Origin: Claveliimonas ammoniilytica
GTDB lineage: Bacteria > Bacillota > Clostridia > Lachnospirales > Lachnospiraceae
Direction of reading: 5' to 3'
DNA length: 64,000 bases
Assembly (NCBI RefSeq): GCF_025567415.1
Contig: NZ_JAOQJV010000012.1
Coordinates: 1 to 64,000, forward strand
Shown here piece after piece: positions 53,371 to 62,908 of this stretch. Within the stretch, counting starts at the first letter, position 1. Each line of letters begins with the position of its first letter. Under the pieces are notes generated by a model. That model made no database searches. It was not told where the DNA came from and saw only the letters and a program-made list of their open reading frames with translations. The translations under genes and the position numbers were made by a program.

Positions 53371-55267
53371 ATGGGAAGAAGATATGATAGAACAGCTTCG
53401 CAAGGAATCAGAAGACATCCAGATTCCAGACAGTCTGCGGCCGGATAAGATAGAAAAGCGGTTGACAGAGCGACCGAAAAAGTATCATTGGAAGAAGGGG
53501 TATACGGCAGGACTCGCGGCTGCTTGTTGTCTGCTGGTATGCGGCGCAGTGTTGGGGATTCAGAAAAGCCCACAGAGAGTATCACCTGTAGAAAAACAAG
53601 ATACAGCAACCGCTCAGGCTGAGAGTTCCGACATTCAGACAGCGAAAAGCTATGATCAGATTTATGAATATCTGCAGGCGAATCAGGATGACCAATATGG
53701 AACAGATACCGGAATGTTGGAACGGGGCGTTGTGACGGAATCAGCAGAAGATTCATCGAGCACGAATTCGGCGGCGGCCGTGGATACAGGAATGGCGCAG
53801 AGCAGCAAATCATCAGAAAATGCAGTGTATTCAGAAACCAATGTACGTCAGGAAGGTGTAGACGAAGCAGATGTGGTTAAGACAGATGGACGTTATCTGT
53901 ATACATTAAAAGATAATGGCAGGTCTGTGGCAATTGTGGATACTGCAAATGGAGAATTACAGATGGTTATTTCTATACCGGTTGAAGCTGATGATCAAGC
54001 CAGGGAATTCTATGTCAGTGATGGTCATCTGATTCTCATCAGCGAATTTAATCAGGAGAGAGAGGATGGTGCCTGGACGTATGCTTCGACAGATACAAGG
54101 GTGACAACTTATGATATTACAGATCCGGAGAAGCCAGAGAAGGCAGGGGAAGTGACACAGAGTGGATCTTACACATCCTCTCGTTTGACGGACGGGCATC
54201 TGTATCTGTTTAGCCAGTATTCGGTCGATGTAACGAGTGGAATTACACCAAAAGACGAGAAAGATTATATTCCGTATGTGAATCAGCAGATGTTGGAGGC
54301 AGATGACATTTACCTGCCGCCATTTTCTCAGGCATATATGTACGAAGTGGTAAGTTCGGTAGATATTGCGAAGCCAGGAGAGATTCAGGACAGCAAAGCC
54401 ATTTTCAGCGATGGCGGGGAACTCTATGTGAGCAACGACAACATCTATTGGTATGAGACTCGATGGTCAGAAAAAACAGAGACCGTGATAAAGCGTATGT
54501 CTTATAAAGATGGGAAACTGAAAGCAGAGGCATCCGGCAAGGTAGATGGATATATCAATGATTCGTTCAGCATTGATGAATATGATGGCTATCTGCGGGT
54601 GGTCACTACCGATGACGAGACAAATGGATTATATATTCTGAATTCAAATATGAAGGAAGTTGGATCGATCACCGGGCTTGCAGAGGGAGAACAGGTATAT
54701 TCCGCGAGACTGTTGGGAGATACGGGGTATTTTGTGACATATGAGCAGACAGATCCGTTGTTTTCCGTAGATCTGTCGGATCCGAAGAATCCGAAGATCA
54801 TCGGGAAACTAAAGATACCAGGATTTTCCGAATATCTGCATTTCTATGGAGAAAATCTGTTGCTTGGCATCGGTATGGATGTGGATGAGGATGGATTTAC
54901 CACGAATGGAGTGAAGCTGTCCATGTTTGATATCAGTGACAGCAGTGATGTGAAAGAGATACAGAAGTACACACTGGAAAATGTCTACAGCGCAGCTGTG
55001 ATGTATGATTACAAGGCAGTGCTGATTGATCCGGAGAAAAATGTGATCGGATTTGCGGCAGATGGAAACAACAGTGAGAATTATTATGTATTTTCCTATA
55101 ATGATACGAATGGATTTGAATGTCTGATGAATGAGACGGTTAATGGAAATGGCTACCAGTCGGCGCGAGGAGTCTACGTGGATAATACGTTGTATGTGGT
55201 TAAGGGAAACATTATCGAAGCCTACGATATGGCAGATTATCAGAAAATAGACGACTTGATCTTGTAG
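53363..55267 (+). CDS. Membrane beta-propeller protein, likely partner of the sigma factor
   Basis: 634 residues. A short cytoplasmic N-terminal part (about 1-45) resembles an anti-sigma tail. A membrane segment (about 50-66) leads to a Ser/Thr linker and a C-terminal beta-propeller-like domain (EGVDEADVVKTDGRYLYTL start, typical of the secreted Beta_propel family). Overlap with the sigma gene suggests it controls it. The ligand is unknown. Confidence 0.78.
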   Translation: MNKWEEDMIEQLRKESEDIQIPDSLRPDKIEKRLTERPKKYHWKKGYTAGLAAACCLLVCGAVLGIQKSPQRVSPVEKQDTATAQAESSDIQTAKSYDQIYEYLQANQDDQYGTDTGMLERGVVTESAEDSSSTNSAAAVDTGMAQSSKSSENAVYSETNVRQEGVDEADVVKTDGRYLYTLKDNGRSVAIVDTANGELQMVISIPVEADDQAREFYVSDGHLILISEFNQEREDGAWTYASTDTRVTTYDITDPEKPEKAGEVTQSGSYTSSRLTDGHLYLFSQYSVDVTSGITPKDEKDYIPYVNQQMLEADDIYLPPFSQAYMYEVVSSVDIAKPGEIQDSKAIFSDGGELYVSNDNIYWYETRWSEKTETVIKRMSYKDGKLKAEASGKVDGYINDSFSIDEYDGYLRVVTTDDETNGLYILNSNMKEVGSITGLAEGEQVYSARLLGDTGYFVTYEQTDPLFSVDLSDPKNPKIIGKLKIPGFSEYLHFYGENLLLGIGMDVDEDGFTTNGVKLSMFDISDSSDVKEIQKYTLENVYSAAVMYDYKAVLIDPEKNVIGFAADGNNSENYYVFSYNDTNGFECLMNETVNGNGYQSARGVYVDNTLYVVKGNIIEAYDMADYQKIDDLIL

Positions 55268-55330
55268 AAAAATGTCGTTTGGAATAGTAATGAAATTGTA
55301 ACAGATTTTTAACAACTTACCGCGAAAATT

Positions 55331-55359
55331 TTGACAATGAATACACCGTATGTTAAACT
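55331..55359 (+). promoter_or_regulatory. Sigma-A promoter before the TPR-AAA gene
   Basis: TTGACA (55331-55336), a 17-base spacer and TAAACT (55354-55359). The start codon lies 60 bases downstream. Confidence 0.6.
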
Positions 55360-55419
55360 GAAATAAGCTATATAAAAACATAGTTTGCAGTATTACTGAA
55401 ACATTTTGAGGTGAGAACA

Positions 55420-58245
55420 TTGGATAAATATGAATATCGGGTAAAAACAGAGCAGATGCTGGAGCATATGGAGCGCAAGCGTTATAAAAAAGCGATGGAG
55501 ATTGCGGATACCATAGACTGGCGTCGGGTGAAGAATCCGGCGATGCTGAACAGCGTCAGTGAGATATATGAATTTAACGGAGAATATCAGAAGAGCAGGG
55601 ATGTGTTGTTTGTAGCATATGATCGTGCACCAAACAGCAGAAAGACGATCTATCGTCTGGGAACACTGGCACTCAGGCTGAATGATGTGGATGAAGCTTC
55701 CGATTGCTATGAAGAATTTGTGAAGCTGGCACCGAAAGATCCGAATCAGTACATTTTAAAATATAAGATTCTGAAGGCGCGTCGTGCACCGCTGTCGGAG
55801 CAGATTGATGCGCTGGAAGAATTTAAGAAAGCAGAATATATTGAAAAATGGGCATACGAGTTAGCATGTCTGTATGATCAGACCGGTATGACGGCAGAGT
55901 GTCTGGAGGAATGTGATGATCTGATTCTGTGGTTCAGCGAAGGTAAATACGTTTATAAAGCGATGGAGCTTAAGATGAAGTATAAGCCGTTGACACCGCT
56001 TCAGCAGGAGAAATACAACAGCCAGAAGAAAGCATATGAGCATCCGCTGGTTGAGTCTGAAGAAGCAGAGGAACAGCAGGAAGAGGAAGCTAAGGCGGTT
56101 GAAGAAGCACCGGAGAATGCTGTGGCAGAATCCCCTGAAAAAGACACGGATAAAGGTGAGGATAAAGGAGCGGAGACATCGATTCTTAGAGAAGAACCAA
56201 AAGAGGTATCTACAGAAGATATCGCAGCAAAGGCTCTTGCGGCAGTAGCTGAGACAGAGGAAGTTCCGCTGACAGCTGAGAAGAAAGAAGCTGAGGAGTC
56301 AGAAGAACCGGCAGAAAAGCCACATAAGAGATCCGGTCTGCGCCAGTCTGTAAAGGGCGCAACCCTTGCAGAGGCACTGAAAAAGGGAATGGCGGTTGCG
56401 AATGGAGAGAATCCGGAAAGCAAAGCATTGAATAAATCAGATGAAGATCTGCGTGTAACCGGTCAGATGAAGATTGACGATATCCTGCAGGCGTGGGAAG
56501 CTAAGCAGAAGGATAATGCGGAAGCGATTGAGATCCAGAAGAAGAAAGATGAAGAGATCCTTGCGCAGAAGAAGCTGGAAGCAGAGAAACGTCGTGAGGA
56601 AGAAGCGCGACGCATCGAAGAACAGCAGAGAGCGGCCGAGGAAGCACGTCGTATTGCTGAACAGAAGGCAGCAGAAGAAGCCAGAAGAGCAGCGGCACGG
56701 CGAGCAGAAGAAGAACGGCTGCTGGCAGAGCAGAGAGCAGAAGAAGAGCGCAGACGTGCAATCGAAGAAGCAGAAGCAGAAGAGAGACGCCTGGAGCAGG
56801 AGGCAGCTGAGAAGGCTAAGGCTGAAGCGGAAGCCCGCAGAAAGCAGGAAGAAGAGGAAACTCAGGAAATTGAAGATGCTCTGGAGGAAGTAGAAGCAGA
56901 TGAGGACGAATTTGAGGAAGCTGAACTGGAAGAAGTAGAAGCAGATGAGGACGAATTTGAGGAAGTCATGCCTGAAGAGCCGGAAGCAGATGAAGATGAA
57001 TTCGAGGAAGCTGAATTCGAAGAAGACGAGTTCGAAGAAGCTGAATATGAAGAAGTTCCGGATAAAACGGATGATCTGGCAGATCTGCTCCGTGAACTGG
57101 AAGAGACTGATGCAGAAAAAGAAAACGATGCTCAGGGATTCTTTGATGATGAATTTGAAGAAGACGATGTGAATGACGACTTCCTGGATGATGATCTCGA
57201 CGCAGAATATGATGAGTATGAGGAAGAGCCGAAAGGTGAAGAAGCATACGACGATGCTGAATTCGAGGAAGACGAATTTGAAGAGGGCGACTTTGAGGAT
57301 GAGTTCGAGGAAGAAGAGCCAGAACCGGATCTTAGCAGCATCGATGATCTGACGATTGAAGAACCTAGTGAGGAAGAGATCCAGAGACGTATCAAGAAAG
57401 GACGCGGAGGCGTACCATTTGACACAGGATTCGTAGTAACCGGACGTTATGATCTGAGTGCTACCAGTGAGATCGGTCTTCGCGCCGGTCTGACAGAGGA
57501 GCAGAAGCAGTTATTCTCTTATTTCGTGCCGGTACGAGGCATGAGCGAACAGATCGTAGAAGTTCTGGACAATGACCGCAGAGAGCGGAGAGAAGGAACA
57601 TCACGTACCGGTAATATCGTGGTTATCGGACATAAGGGATCTGGTAAGACTGTTCTTGCAGTAGATATTGTAAAGGCAATTCAGAAGCAGAGAAATCTGA
57701 AACAGGGCAAGGTAGCAATTGTTACAGGAGAGTCTCTGAATAAGAAAGAACTGGGAGGTATCATACAGAAGCTGCGCGGCGGTGCGATTATCATTGAGAA
57801 GGCAGGTCAGCTGAATACCAGAACCGTTCGTGATCTGAATCGCCTGATGGAGAAGAAAACCGGAGAACTTCTGGTAGTTCTGGAGGATCAGAGAAAACCA
57901 TTGGAGAAACTCTTCACTGCTAATCCATCTTTCAAGAAGAAGTTCACTTCTAAGCTGGAACTTCCGGTATTTATCAACGATGAGCTGGTAACATTCGGAC
58001 AGACCTATGCGAAGGAAAATGGTTATAAACTGGATGAAATGGGTATCCTGGCACTGTACAGCCGAATTGATGTAATGCAGAGAGAGGATCATGCAGTGAC
58101 GGTTGCAGAAATAAAAGAGATTATGGATGATGCCATTGACCATTCGCAGAAAGCAAATGTAAAGCATTTTGCAAGACGAGTATTCGGTAAGGGAACCGAT
58201 GACAGAGACCGTATCATTCTGAAAGAGGATGACTTCCGAATCTAA
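55420..58245 (+). CDS. TPR - Glu-rich - AAA ATPase protein
   Basis: 941 residues from TTG 55420 (GAGGTGAG upstream); GTG 55411 is an alternative. TPR-like helices (about 1-200), a 360-residue charged middle with an Ala/Glu/Arg coiled coil (about 370-480) and acidic repeats (EVEADEDEFEEAELEEVEAD and related), then a CbxX/SpoVK-like ATPase with Walker A GHKGSGKT (about 735). Sensor-type regions follow. Such fusions are common in Lachnospiraceae, function not known. It may be a scaffold with unfolding activity. Confidence 0.72.
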   Translation: MDKYEYRVKTEQMLEHMERKRYKKAMEIADTIDWRRVKNPAMLNSVSEIYEFNGEYQKSRDVLFVAYDRAPNSRKTIYRLGTLALRLNDVDEASDCYEEFVKLAPKDPNQYILKYKILKARRAPLSEQIDALEEFKKAEYIEKWAYELACLYDQTGMTAECLEECDDLILWFSEGKYVYKAMELKMKYKPLTPLQQEKYNSQKKAYEHPLVESEEAEEQQEEEAKAVEEAPENAVAESPEKDTDKGEDKGAETSILREEPKEVSTEDIAAKALAAVAETEEVPLTAEKKEAEESEEPAEKPHKRSGLRQSVKGATLAEALKKGMAVANGENPESKALNKSDEDLRVTGQMKIDDILQAWEAKQKDNAEAIEIQKKKDEEILAQKKLEAEKRREEEARRIEEQQRAAEEARRIAEQKAAEEARRAAARRAEEERLLAEQRAEEERRRAIEEAEAEERRLEQEAAEKAKAEAEARRKQEEEETQEIEDALEEVEADEDEFEEAELEEVEADEDEFEEVMPEEPEADEDEFEEAEFEEDEFEEAEYEEVPDKTDDLADLLRELEETDAEKENDAQGFFDDEFEEDDVNDDFLDDDLDAEYDEYEEEPKGEEAYDDAEFEEDEFEEGDFEDEFEEEEPEPDLSSIDDLTIEEPSEEEIQRRIKKGRGGVPFDTGFVVTGRYDLSATSEIGLRAGLTEEQKQLFSYFVPVRGMSEQIVEVLDNDRRERREGTSRTGNIVVIGHKGSGKTVLAVDIVKAIQKQRNLKQGKVAIVTGESLNKKELGGIIQKLRGGAIIIEKAGQLNTRTVRDLNRLMEKKTGELLVVLEDQRKPLEKLFTANPSFKKKFTSKLELPVFINDELVTFGQTYAKENGYKLDEMGILALYSRIDVMQREDHAVTVAEIKEIMDDAIDHSQKANVKHFARRVFGKGTDDRDRIILKEDDFRI

Positions 58246-58267
58246 TAAAAAGAAGATAGTACAAAAG

Positions 58268-58307
58268 AGAGTTTTGGACAGATTGCTGTTCAAAACTCTT
58301 TCTTTTT
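58268..58307 (+). terminator. Terminator after the TPR-AAA gene
   Basis: AGAGTTTTGGACAG, loop ATTG, CTGTTCAAAACTCT (one G-T pair), then a T-tract. Confidence 0.85.
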
Positions 58308-58366
58308 ACGGAGGCATCAAGTATAATTATATGTAAAGAAATATTACCAGATAAGAGGGTGAAGTT

Positions 58367-60277
58367 ATGGAGGAAAAGAGGAGAGTAAAACCATACGAGA
58401 TTGGCGAGCTGGATCAGTATCTGCTGGGACAGGGCAATCATTATGAGATTTATAAAAAATTGGGTGCACACCTGGTTGAAGATGGCGATAAAAAGGGTAC
58501 ATATTTTGCAGTGTGGGCACCGAACGCACAGAAAGTATCTGTCATTGGCGAGTTTAATGACTGGGATCTGACCGCGGATGTGATGGAGAGGAATGATCCG
58601 GTAGGAATCTATACCTGTTTTGTGGAAGGCGCAAAAGAGAACGAGATGTACAAGTTCTGCATTGAGACAAAAAAAGGAGAGCTGCTCTACAAGGCAGACC
58701 CATATGCGAATTATGCAGAATTGAGACCGGGAACAGCGTCTCGTATTACGGATATATCGAAGATTAAATGGATAGATAAGGCGTGGATGGATCAACGTTT
58801 GAAATGGGATCACAAAGAGAAGCCGATGTCCATTTATGAGGTGCATATCGGTTCGTGGAGGAAGCATCCGGAAGATGAGGATGGTTTCTATAATTACCGT
58901 GAATTTGCAAAAGAGATTGTCAAGTATGTCCATAATATGGGATATACACACATAGAGTTAATGGGTATCGCAGAGCATCCGTTTGATGGCTCCTGGGGCT
59001 ATCAGGTGACCGGATATTTTGCACCGACATCACGCTATGGTACGCCGGAAGATTTTGCGTGGATGATCAATTACCTGCATAAGAACAAGGTTGGAGTTAT
59101 TTTGGACTGGGTACCGGCACATTTTCCGAAGGATGCACATGGTCTGGCAGACTTTGATGGTGTACCGGAGTATGAATATGCAGATCCGAGAATGGGTGAG
59201 CATCCGGACTGGGGAACCAAGATCTTTGATTTTGGCAAGAACGAGGTAAAGAACTTCCTCATATCCAACGCATTATTCTGGATTGAGCATTTCCATATCG
59301 ATGGACTCCGCGTGGATGCGGTGGCATCGATCCTGTATCTTGATTATGGTAAAAAGGACGGCGAATGGGTACCGAATGAATTTGGCGGCAATAAGAACCT
59401 GCAGGCAGTGGAATTCTTTAAGCATCTGAATTCCGTAGTGCTTGGCCGTAATCCGGGCGCAGTGATGATTGCAGAAGAGTCTACAGCGTGGCCAAAGGTG
59501 ACCGGAGAGGTGGAAGATGACGGTCTTGGATTCAGCCTGAAATGGAACATGGGATGGATGCATGATTTTACCGAGTATATGAAGCTGGATCCGTTATTCC
59601 GCAAGGGAGCGCATTACAATATGACATTTGCCATGAGTTATGCGTACAGTGAAAAGTATATTTTGGTATTGTCACACGATGAAGTGGTACATCTGAAGTG
59701 CTCGATGATCAATAAGATGCCTGGGCTTGGCTGGGAGAAGTTCGAGAATCTGAAAGCGGCTTATGCATTTATGATGGGACATTCCGGCAAAAAGCTTCTA
59801 TTCATGGGTCAGGATTTCGCACAGCTTAGAGAGTGGAGTGAGAAGCGGGAACTTGATTGGTATCTGTTGGCTGAGAAAGAGCATCAGCAGATGCAGAGCT
59901 GGGTACGTGATCTGCTTCATCTGTACCGCCGCAGAAAGGCATTCTATGAGCAGGATAACACCTGGGAAGGATTCGAATGGATCAATGCGGATGACAGAGA
60001 CAGAAGCATTTACAGCTTTGTACGCCATGCAAAAGGCGGCAAGCAGAACCTGCTCTTTGTGATTAGTTTCACTCCGGTGGCAAGAGATGATTACCGTGTT
60101 GGCGTGCCGAAGCGCAAACAGTACCGTCTGATTCTGAACAGTGATGAAGAAAAATATGGCGGAACCGGCAAGAAGAGACCGGCTGTATACAAAGCAGAGA
60201 AATCCGAATGTGACGGAAGACCATATTCATTTGCTTATCCGCTTCCGGCATATGGAGTGGCTATATTCGAGTTCTAG
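58367..60277 (+). CDS. glgB: 1,4-alpha-glucan branching enzyme
   Basis: 636 residues. N-terminal CBM48 (GTYFAVWAPNAQKVSVIGEF), then the GH13 barrel: nucleophile Asp in DGLRVDAVAS, acid Glu in MIAEEST, and SHDEVVH. C-terminal beta domain present. It makes alpha-1,6 branches in glycogen. No other glycogen gene is close. Confidence 0.95.
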   Translation: MEEKRRVKPYEIGELDQYLLGQGNHYEIYKKLGAHLVEDGDKKGTYFAVWAPNAQKVSVIGEFNDWDLTADVMERNDPVGIYTCFVEGAKENEMYKFCIETKKGELLYKADPYANYAELRPGTASRITDISKIKWIDKAWMDQRLKWDHKEKPMSIYEVHIGSWRKHPEDEDGFYNYREFAKEIVKYVHNMGYTHIELMGIAEHPFDGSWGYQVTGYFAPTSRYGTPEDFAWMINYLHKNKVGVILDWVPAHFPKDAHGLADFDGVPEYEYADPRMGEHPDWGTKIFDFGKNEVKNFLISNALFWIEHFHIDGLRVDAVASILYLDYGKKDGEWVPNEFGGNKNLQAVEFFKHLNSVVLGRNPGAVMIAEESTAWPKVTGEVEDDGLGFSLKWNMGWMHDFTEYMKLDPLFRKGAHYNMTFAMSYAYSEKYILVLSHDEVVHLKCSMINKMPGLGWEKFENLKAAYAFMMGHSGKKLLFMGQDFAQLREWSEKRELDWYLLAEKEHQQMQSWVRDLLHLYRRRKAFYEQDNTWEGFEWINADDRDRSIYSFVRHAKGGKQNLLFVISFTPVARDDYRVGVPKRKQYRLILNSDEEKYGGTGKKRPAVYKAEKSECDGRPYSFAYPLPAYGVAIFEF

Positions 60278-60321
60278 CGATAGTGACAAACGCACGTGAG
60301 TGCAACGGAAAGGGAGATGAC

Positions 60322-61023
60322 ATGCGACTTAGAAATATACCGCGTGCAGAGGGTGTGCTTCAGGCACACCCTATTGTAATCAAAGAGGAAAATAATCAAA
60401 AAGGAAAATGGAATCAGATTTTTGGCAATGATCATCCGATTTACATTGAGATTGGTATGGGGAAAGGTCAGTTTCTGATGACACTTGCAAAGCAGAATCC
60501 GGATATTAATTATATCGGTATTGAACGGTATTCCAGTGTGTTACTGCGTGCTGTGGAAAAATACGAAGAATTCTGTGGAAGGGACATTGTGCCGGGCAAG
60601 GAAGGAATGGAACTGCCGGAGTTAATCGTAGATCCGGAACTGCCGAATATCCGGTTTGTCTGCATGGATGCAGGTCTTATCACGGATGCATTTGCGCCGG
60701 GAGAGGTAGCAAGGATTTATCTGAATTTTTCGGATCCATGGCCGAAGAAACGGCATGCAAGAAGACGTCTTACTTCGAAAGAATTTTTGAAGAGATACGA
60801 TCAGATACTGGCAAAAGATGGAAGAGTAGAATTTAAGACGGATAACAGGGATCTGTTCGCATTTTCACTGGAAGAGGTGACTGAGGCAGGATGGACACTT
60901 GAGGCGAGTACCTGGGATCTGCATCACGATGAGACGATGAATCAGGGGAACGTGATGACGGAATACGAAGCGAAATTCTCATCCATGGGCAATCCGATCC
61001 ATAAGCTTATCGCAGGGAGATAA
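60322..61023 (+). CDS. trmB: tRNA (guanine46-N7)-methyltransferase
   Basis: 233 residues from ATG 60322 after AAGGGAG. EIGMGKGQFLMTLA (SAM motif), GIERYSSVL and NFSDPWPKKRHARRRL match TrmB. A perfect 9-bp hairpin (AGGGTGTGC / GCACACCCT, 60350-60372) lies early in the coding region. Confidence 0.95.
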   Translation: MRLRNIPRAEGVLQAHPIVIKEENNQKGKWNQIFGNDHPIYIEIGMGKGQFLMTLAKQNPDINYIGIERYSSVLLRAVEKYEEFCGRDIVPGKEGMELPELIVDPELPNIRFVCMDAGLITDAFAPGEVARIYLNFSDPWPKKRHARRRLTSKEFLKRYDQILAKDGRVEFKTDNRDLFAFSLEEVTEAGWTLEASTWDLHHDETMNQGNVMTEYEAKFSSMGNPIHKLIAGR

Positions 61024-61080
61024 GCGGATTGCAACGAGATAAGCTGTAAAGAGTATACTATAGCGAGAGGTGATAACAAG

Positions 61081-61395
61081 ATGATTCATTTGACAGCTAA
61101 GAATTTTGCGATGGAAGCAAAACGCTACCCGGGGCCTGTGGTAGTGATGTTTTATGCAGTATGGTGTGGCAAATGCGCCATGATGAAACCTGTGCTGGAG
61201 AAGCTGGAGCAGAGATATGCGGAGCGTATCCGCTTCTGTGAAGTAGAGATTGAAGAATCGGCGGTGCTGGCTGCGGAATACGGCGCAGATGTAGTGCCGA
61301 CTTTTGTGACATTTCGGGATGGCGAAGTGTACAGTATCATGCAGGGAGTTGTCGATGAGAAGATATTTGCAGAGAGGATAAAAGAACTCTTATAA
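61081..61395 (+). CDS. Thioredoxin-family protein
   Basis: 104 residues, single thioredoxin fold. The active site is CGKC in FYAVWCGKCAMMKP, unlike the CGPC of main thioredoxin; the cis-Pro region is VVPTFV. Likely a thiol-disulfide reductase or chaperone-type relative. Confidence 0.9.
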   Translation: MIHLTAKNFAMEAKRYPGPVVVMFYAVWCGKCAMMKPVLEKLEQRYAERIRFCEVEIEESAVLAAEYGADVVPTFVTFRDGEVYSIMQGVVDEKIFAERIKELL

Positions 61396-61460
61396 AAGTC
61401 TTTACAAAATTATAAGAAAAGTTTCGTGTACAATCGGAAAAGATTGTGCTATATTATGTG

Positions 61461-61506
61461 GAGGTGAAGTGGATTACATGAATAAGAGAGTAATCTTCTT
61501 CGCCTC
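61461..61506 (+). promoter_or_regulatory. Leader hairpin with a possible 12-codon peptide
   Basis: GAGGTGAAG-TG-GATTAC (61461-61477) pairs with GTAATC-TT-CTTCGCCTC (61490-61506). The loop opens with an ATG (61478) that begins the frame MNKRVIFFASWK. Its own ribosome site GAGGTGAAG is in the stem. TATATT at about 61451 may be the -10 box. It lies upstream of the DUF1002 gene. Confidence 0.5.
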
Positions 61507-61565
61507 TTGGAAATAATGATTAATAATAATGGGGAGCATCGTTAGGATGCAGGAGGGAGAAGTAT

Positions 61566-62750
61566 ATGAAAATGAAAAAGGTACTGCCGATTCTTATGGC
61601 AGCAGTTTTGACTACAGCAAGTCTGCCGATGATGGCAAATGCGTCAGATGCGTCATCACAGACAGAGAGCAGCACAGAGTCATCAGAAAGCACTGAGGAC
61701 AGCAGTAATTCTGAAAAGTCTTCTTCATCGGAAGCGGAGAATGTGACTTCTGATACACAGGATAAAGATACAACAGGAGACAATCCAGAGAATACAAAGG
61801 ACACAACAGCTGATACTACAGATGCAGATGCTGAGGACAGTACAGATGAGACAGAAGTGATCGAGGGAGATCAGGTAGATACAGATAATGTAGTTACATT
61901 AGGTGAGAATCTTACTACAGAGCAGAGGGATGCAATGTACAAGTATTTTGGTACTTCTGCGGACAAGGTAAGAACCATTATTGTAACACATTCTGATGAA
62001 GTAAAATATATGGAAGGTATCGCAACAGCTGAACAGATCGGCAACACAACAAACAGCTGTGCATACGTAGAACCGACCAATTCCGGTGGAATCAAGGTAA
62101 AGACAGCGAACCTGAATTTTGTAACAAGTGCAATGATCGCAAGTACACTGACAACCGCCGGTATGGAGAACTGCAATGTTATCGCAGCCTGCCCGTTTGA
62201 AGTATCAGGAACAGGCGCATTGACTGGTATTATTATGGCATATGAGACTGCCAGCGGAGAGAAGCTGGACGAGGGCAAGAAGGAAGCTGCGATGGAAGAA
62301 CTGATCACAACCGGTGATCTGGCTGATTCTATCGGTTCTGAGGAAGCCACCCAGGTAGTTGGTGAAGTGAAGGAAGAGATTCTGGACAAGGGTCTGACAG
62401 ATCCGGATGAAATCGGAGATGCGGTAGATAAGATCGCGGAGAAACATGATGTAACACTGACAGATGATCAGAAACAGCAGTTGGTATCGTTGATGGAGAA
62501 GATTTCCCAGTATGATTATGATCTGGATTCTATTAAGGACACATTGAATAATCTGAGCGGTAAAGTGGGTGCCCTGGAAGGTGTATGGAACTCTGTTAAG
62601 AGTTTCTTTGTGGGATCCGGAGATGGCATTCTGAATGATACCGATGATTCTGCACTGGGAAGCAATATCATTACAGACAGCAATGTAGACGTAAGTGGCT
62701 TCAAAGATGGTCTGCTGACAAGAATCATTAATTTCTTTAAAGGTGAATAA
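61566..62750 (+). CDS. Secreted DUF1002 protein
   Basis: 394 residues. Signal peptide VLPILMAAVLTTASLPMMAN ends near NASDA. A 75-residue Ser/Thr/Asp/Glu-rich linker follows, then DUF1002 (VTLGENLTTEQRDAMYKYFG, TTNSCAYVEPTNSGGIKVKT). Likely exported and cell-surface. Function unknown. Confidence 0.88.
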   Translation: MKMKKVLPILMAAVLTTASLPMMANASDASSQTESSTESSESTEDSSNSEKSSSSEAENVTSDTQDKDTTGDNPENTKDTTADTTDADAEDSTDETEVIEGDQVDTDNVVTLGENLTTEQRDAMYKYFGTSADKVRTIIVTHSDEVKYMEGIATAEQIGNTTNSCAYVEPTNSGGIKVKTANLNFVTSAMIASTLTTAGMENCNVIAACPFEVSGTGALTGIIMAYETASGEKLDEGKKEAAMEELITTGDLADSIGSEEATQVVGEVKEEILDKGLTDPDEIGDAVDKIAEKHDVTLTDDQKQQLVSLMEKISQYDYDLDSIKDTLNNLSGKVGALEGVWNSVKSFFVGSGDGILNDTDDSALGSNIITDSNVDVSGFKDGLLTRIINFFKGE

Positions 62751-62766
62751 TACAGACAGGTAACAA

Positions 62767-62800
62767 GCCGGACGGTCGAGAGACTGCCCGGCCTTTTACT
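62767..62800 (+). terminator. Terminator after DUF1002 gene
   Basis: GCCGGACGGTC, loop GAGA, GACTGCCCGGC with one mismatch, then CTTTT. Confidence 0.75.
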
Positions 62801-62908
62801 TTTTGAAAAAACAAAAACTTTCATATCATATTTGATTAATAGAAAAAAAGGTGTATGATTATTACGATGCAAAGACAACGTGAGGTCAGACGATAGGAAG
62901 GTGTAGAG

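Noticed and set aside
56880..57340. Separate frames in the acidic repeats of the TPR-AAA gene
   Set aside because: They are shadows of GAA/GAG/GAT-rich codons of the real gene in other frames.
60350..60372. Hairpin inside trmB as a regulatory site
   Set aside because: Perfect 9-bp stem but within coding sequence, without T-tract or start-site overlap; noted in the gene entry only.
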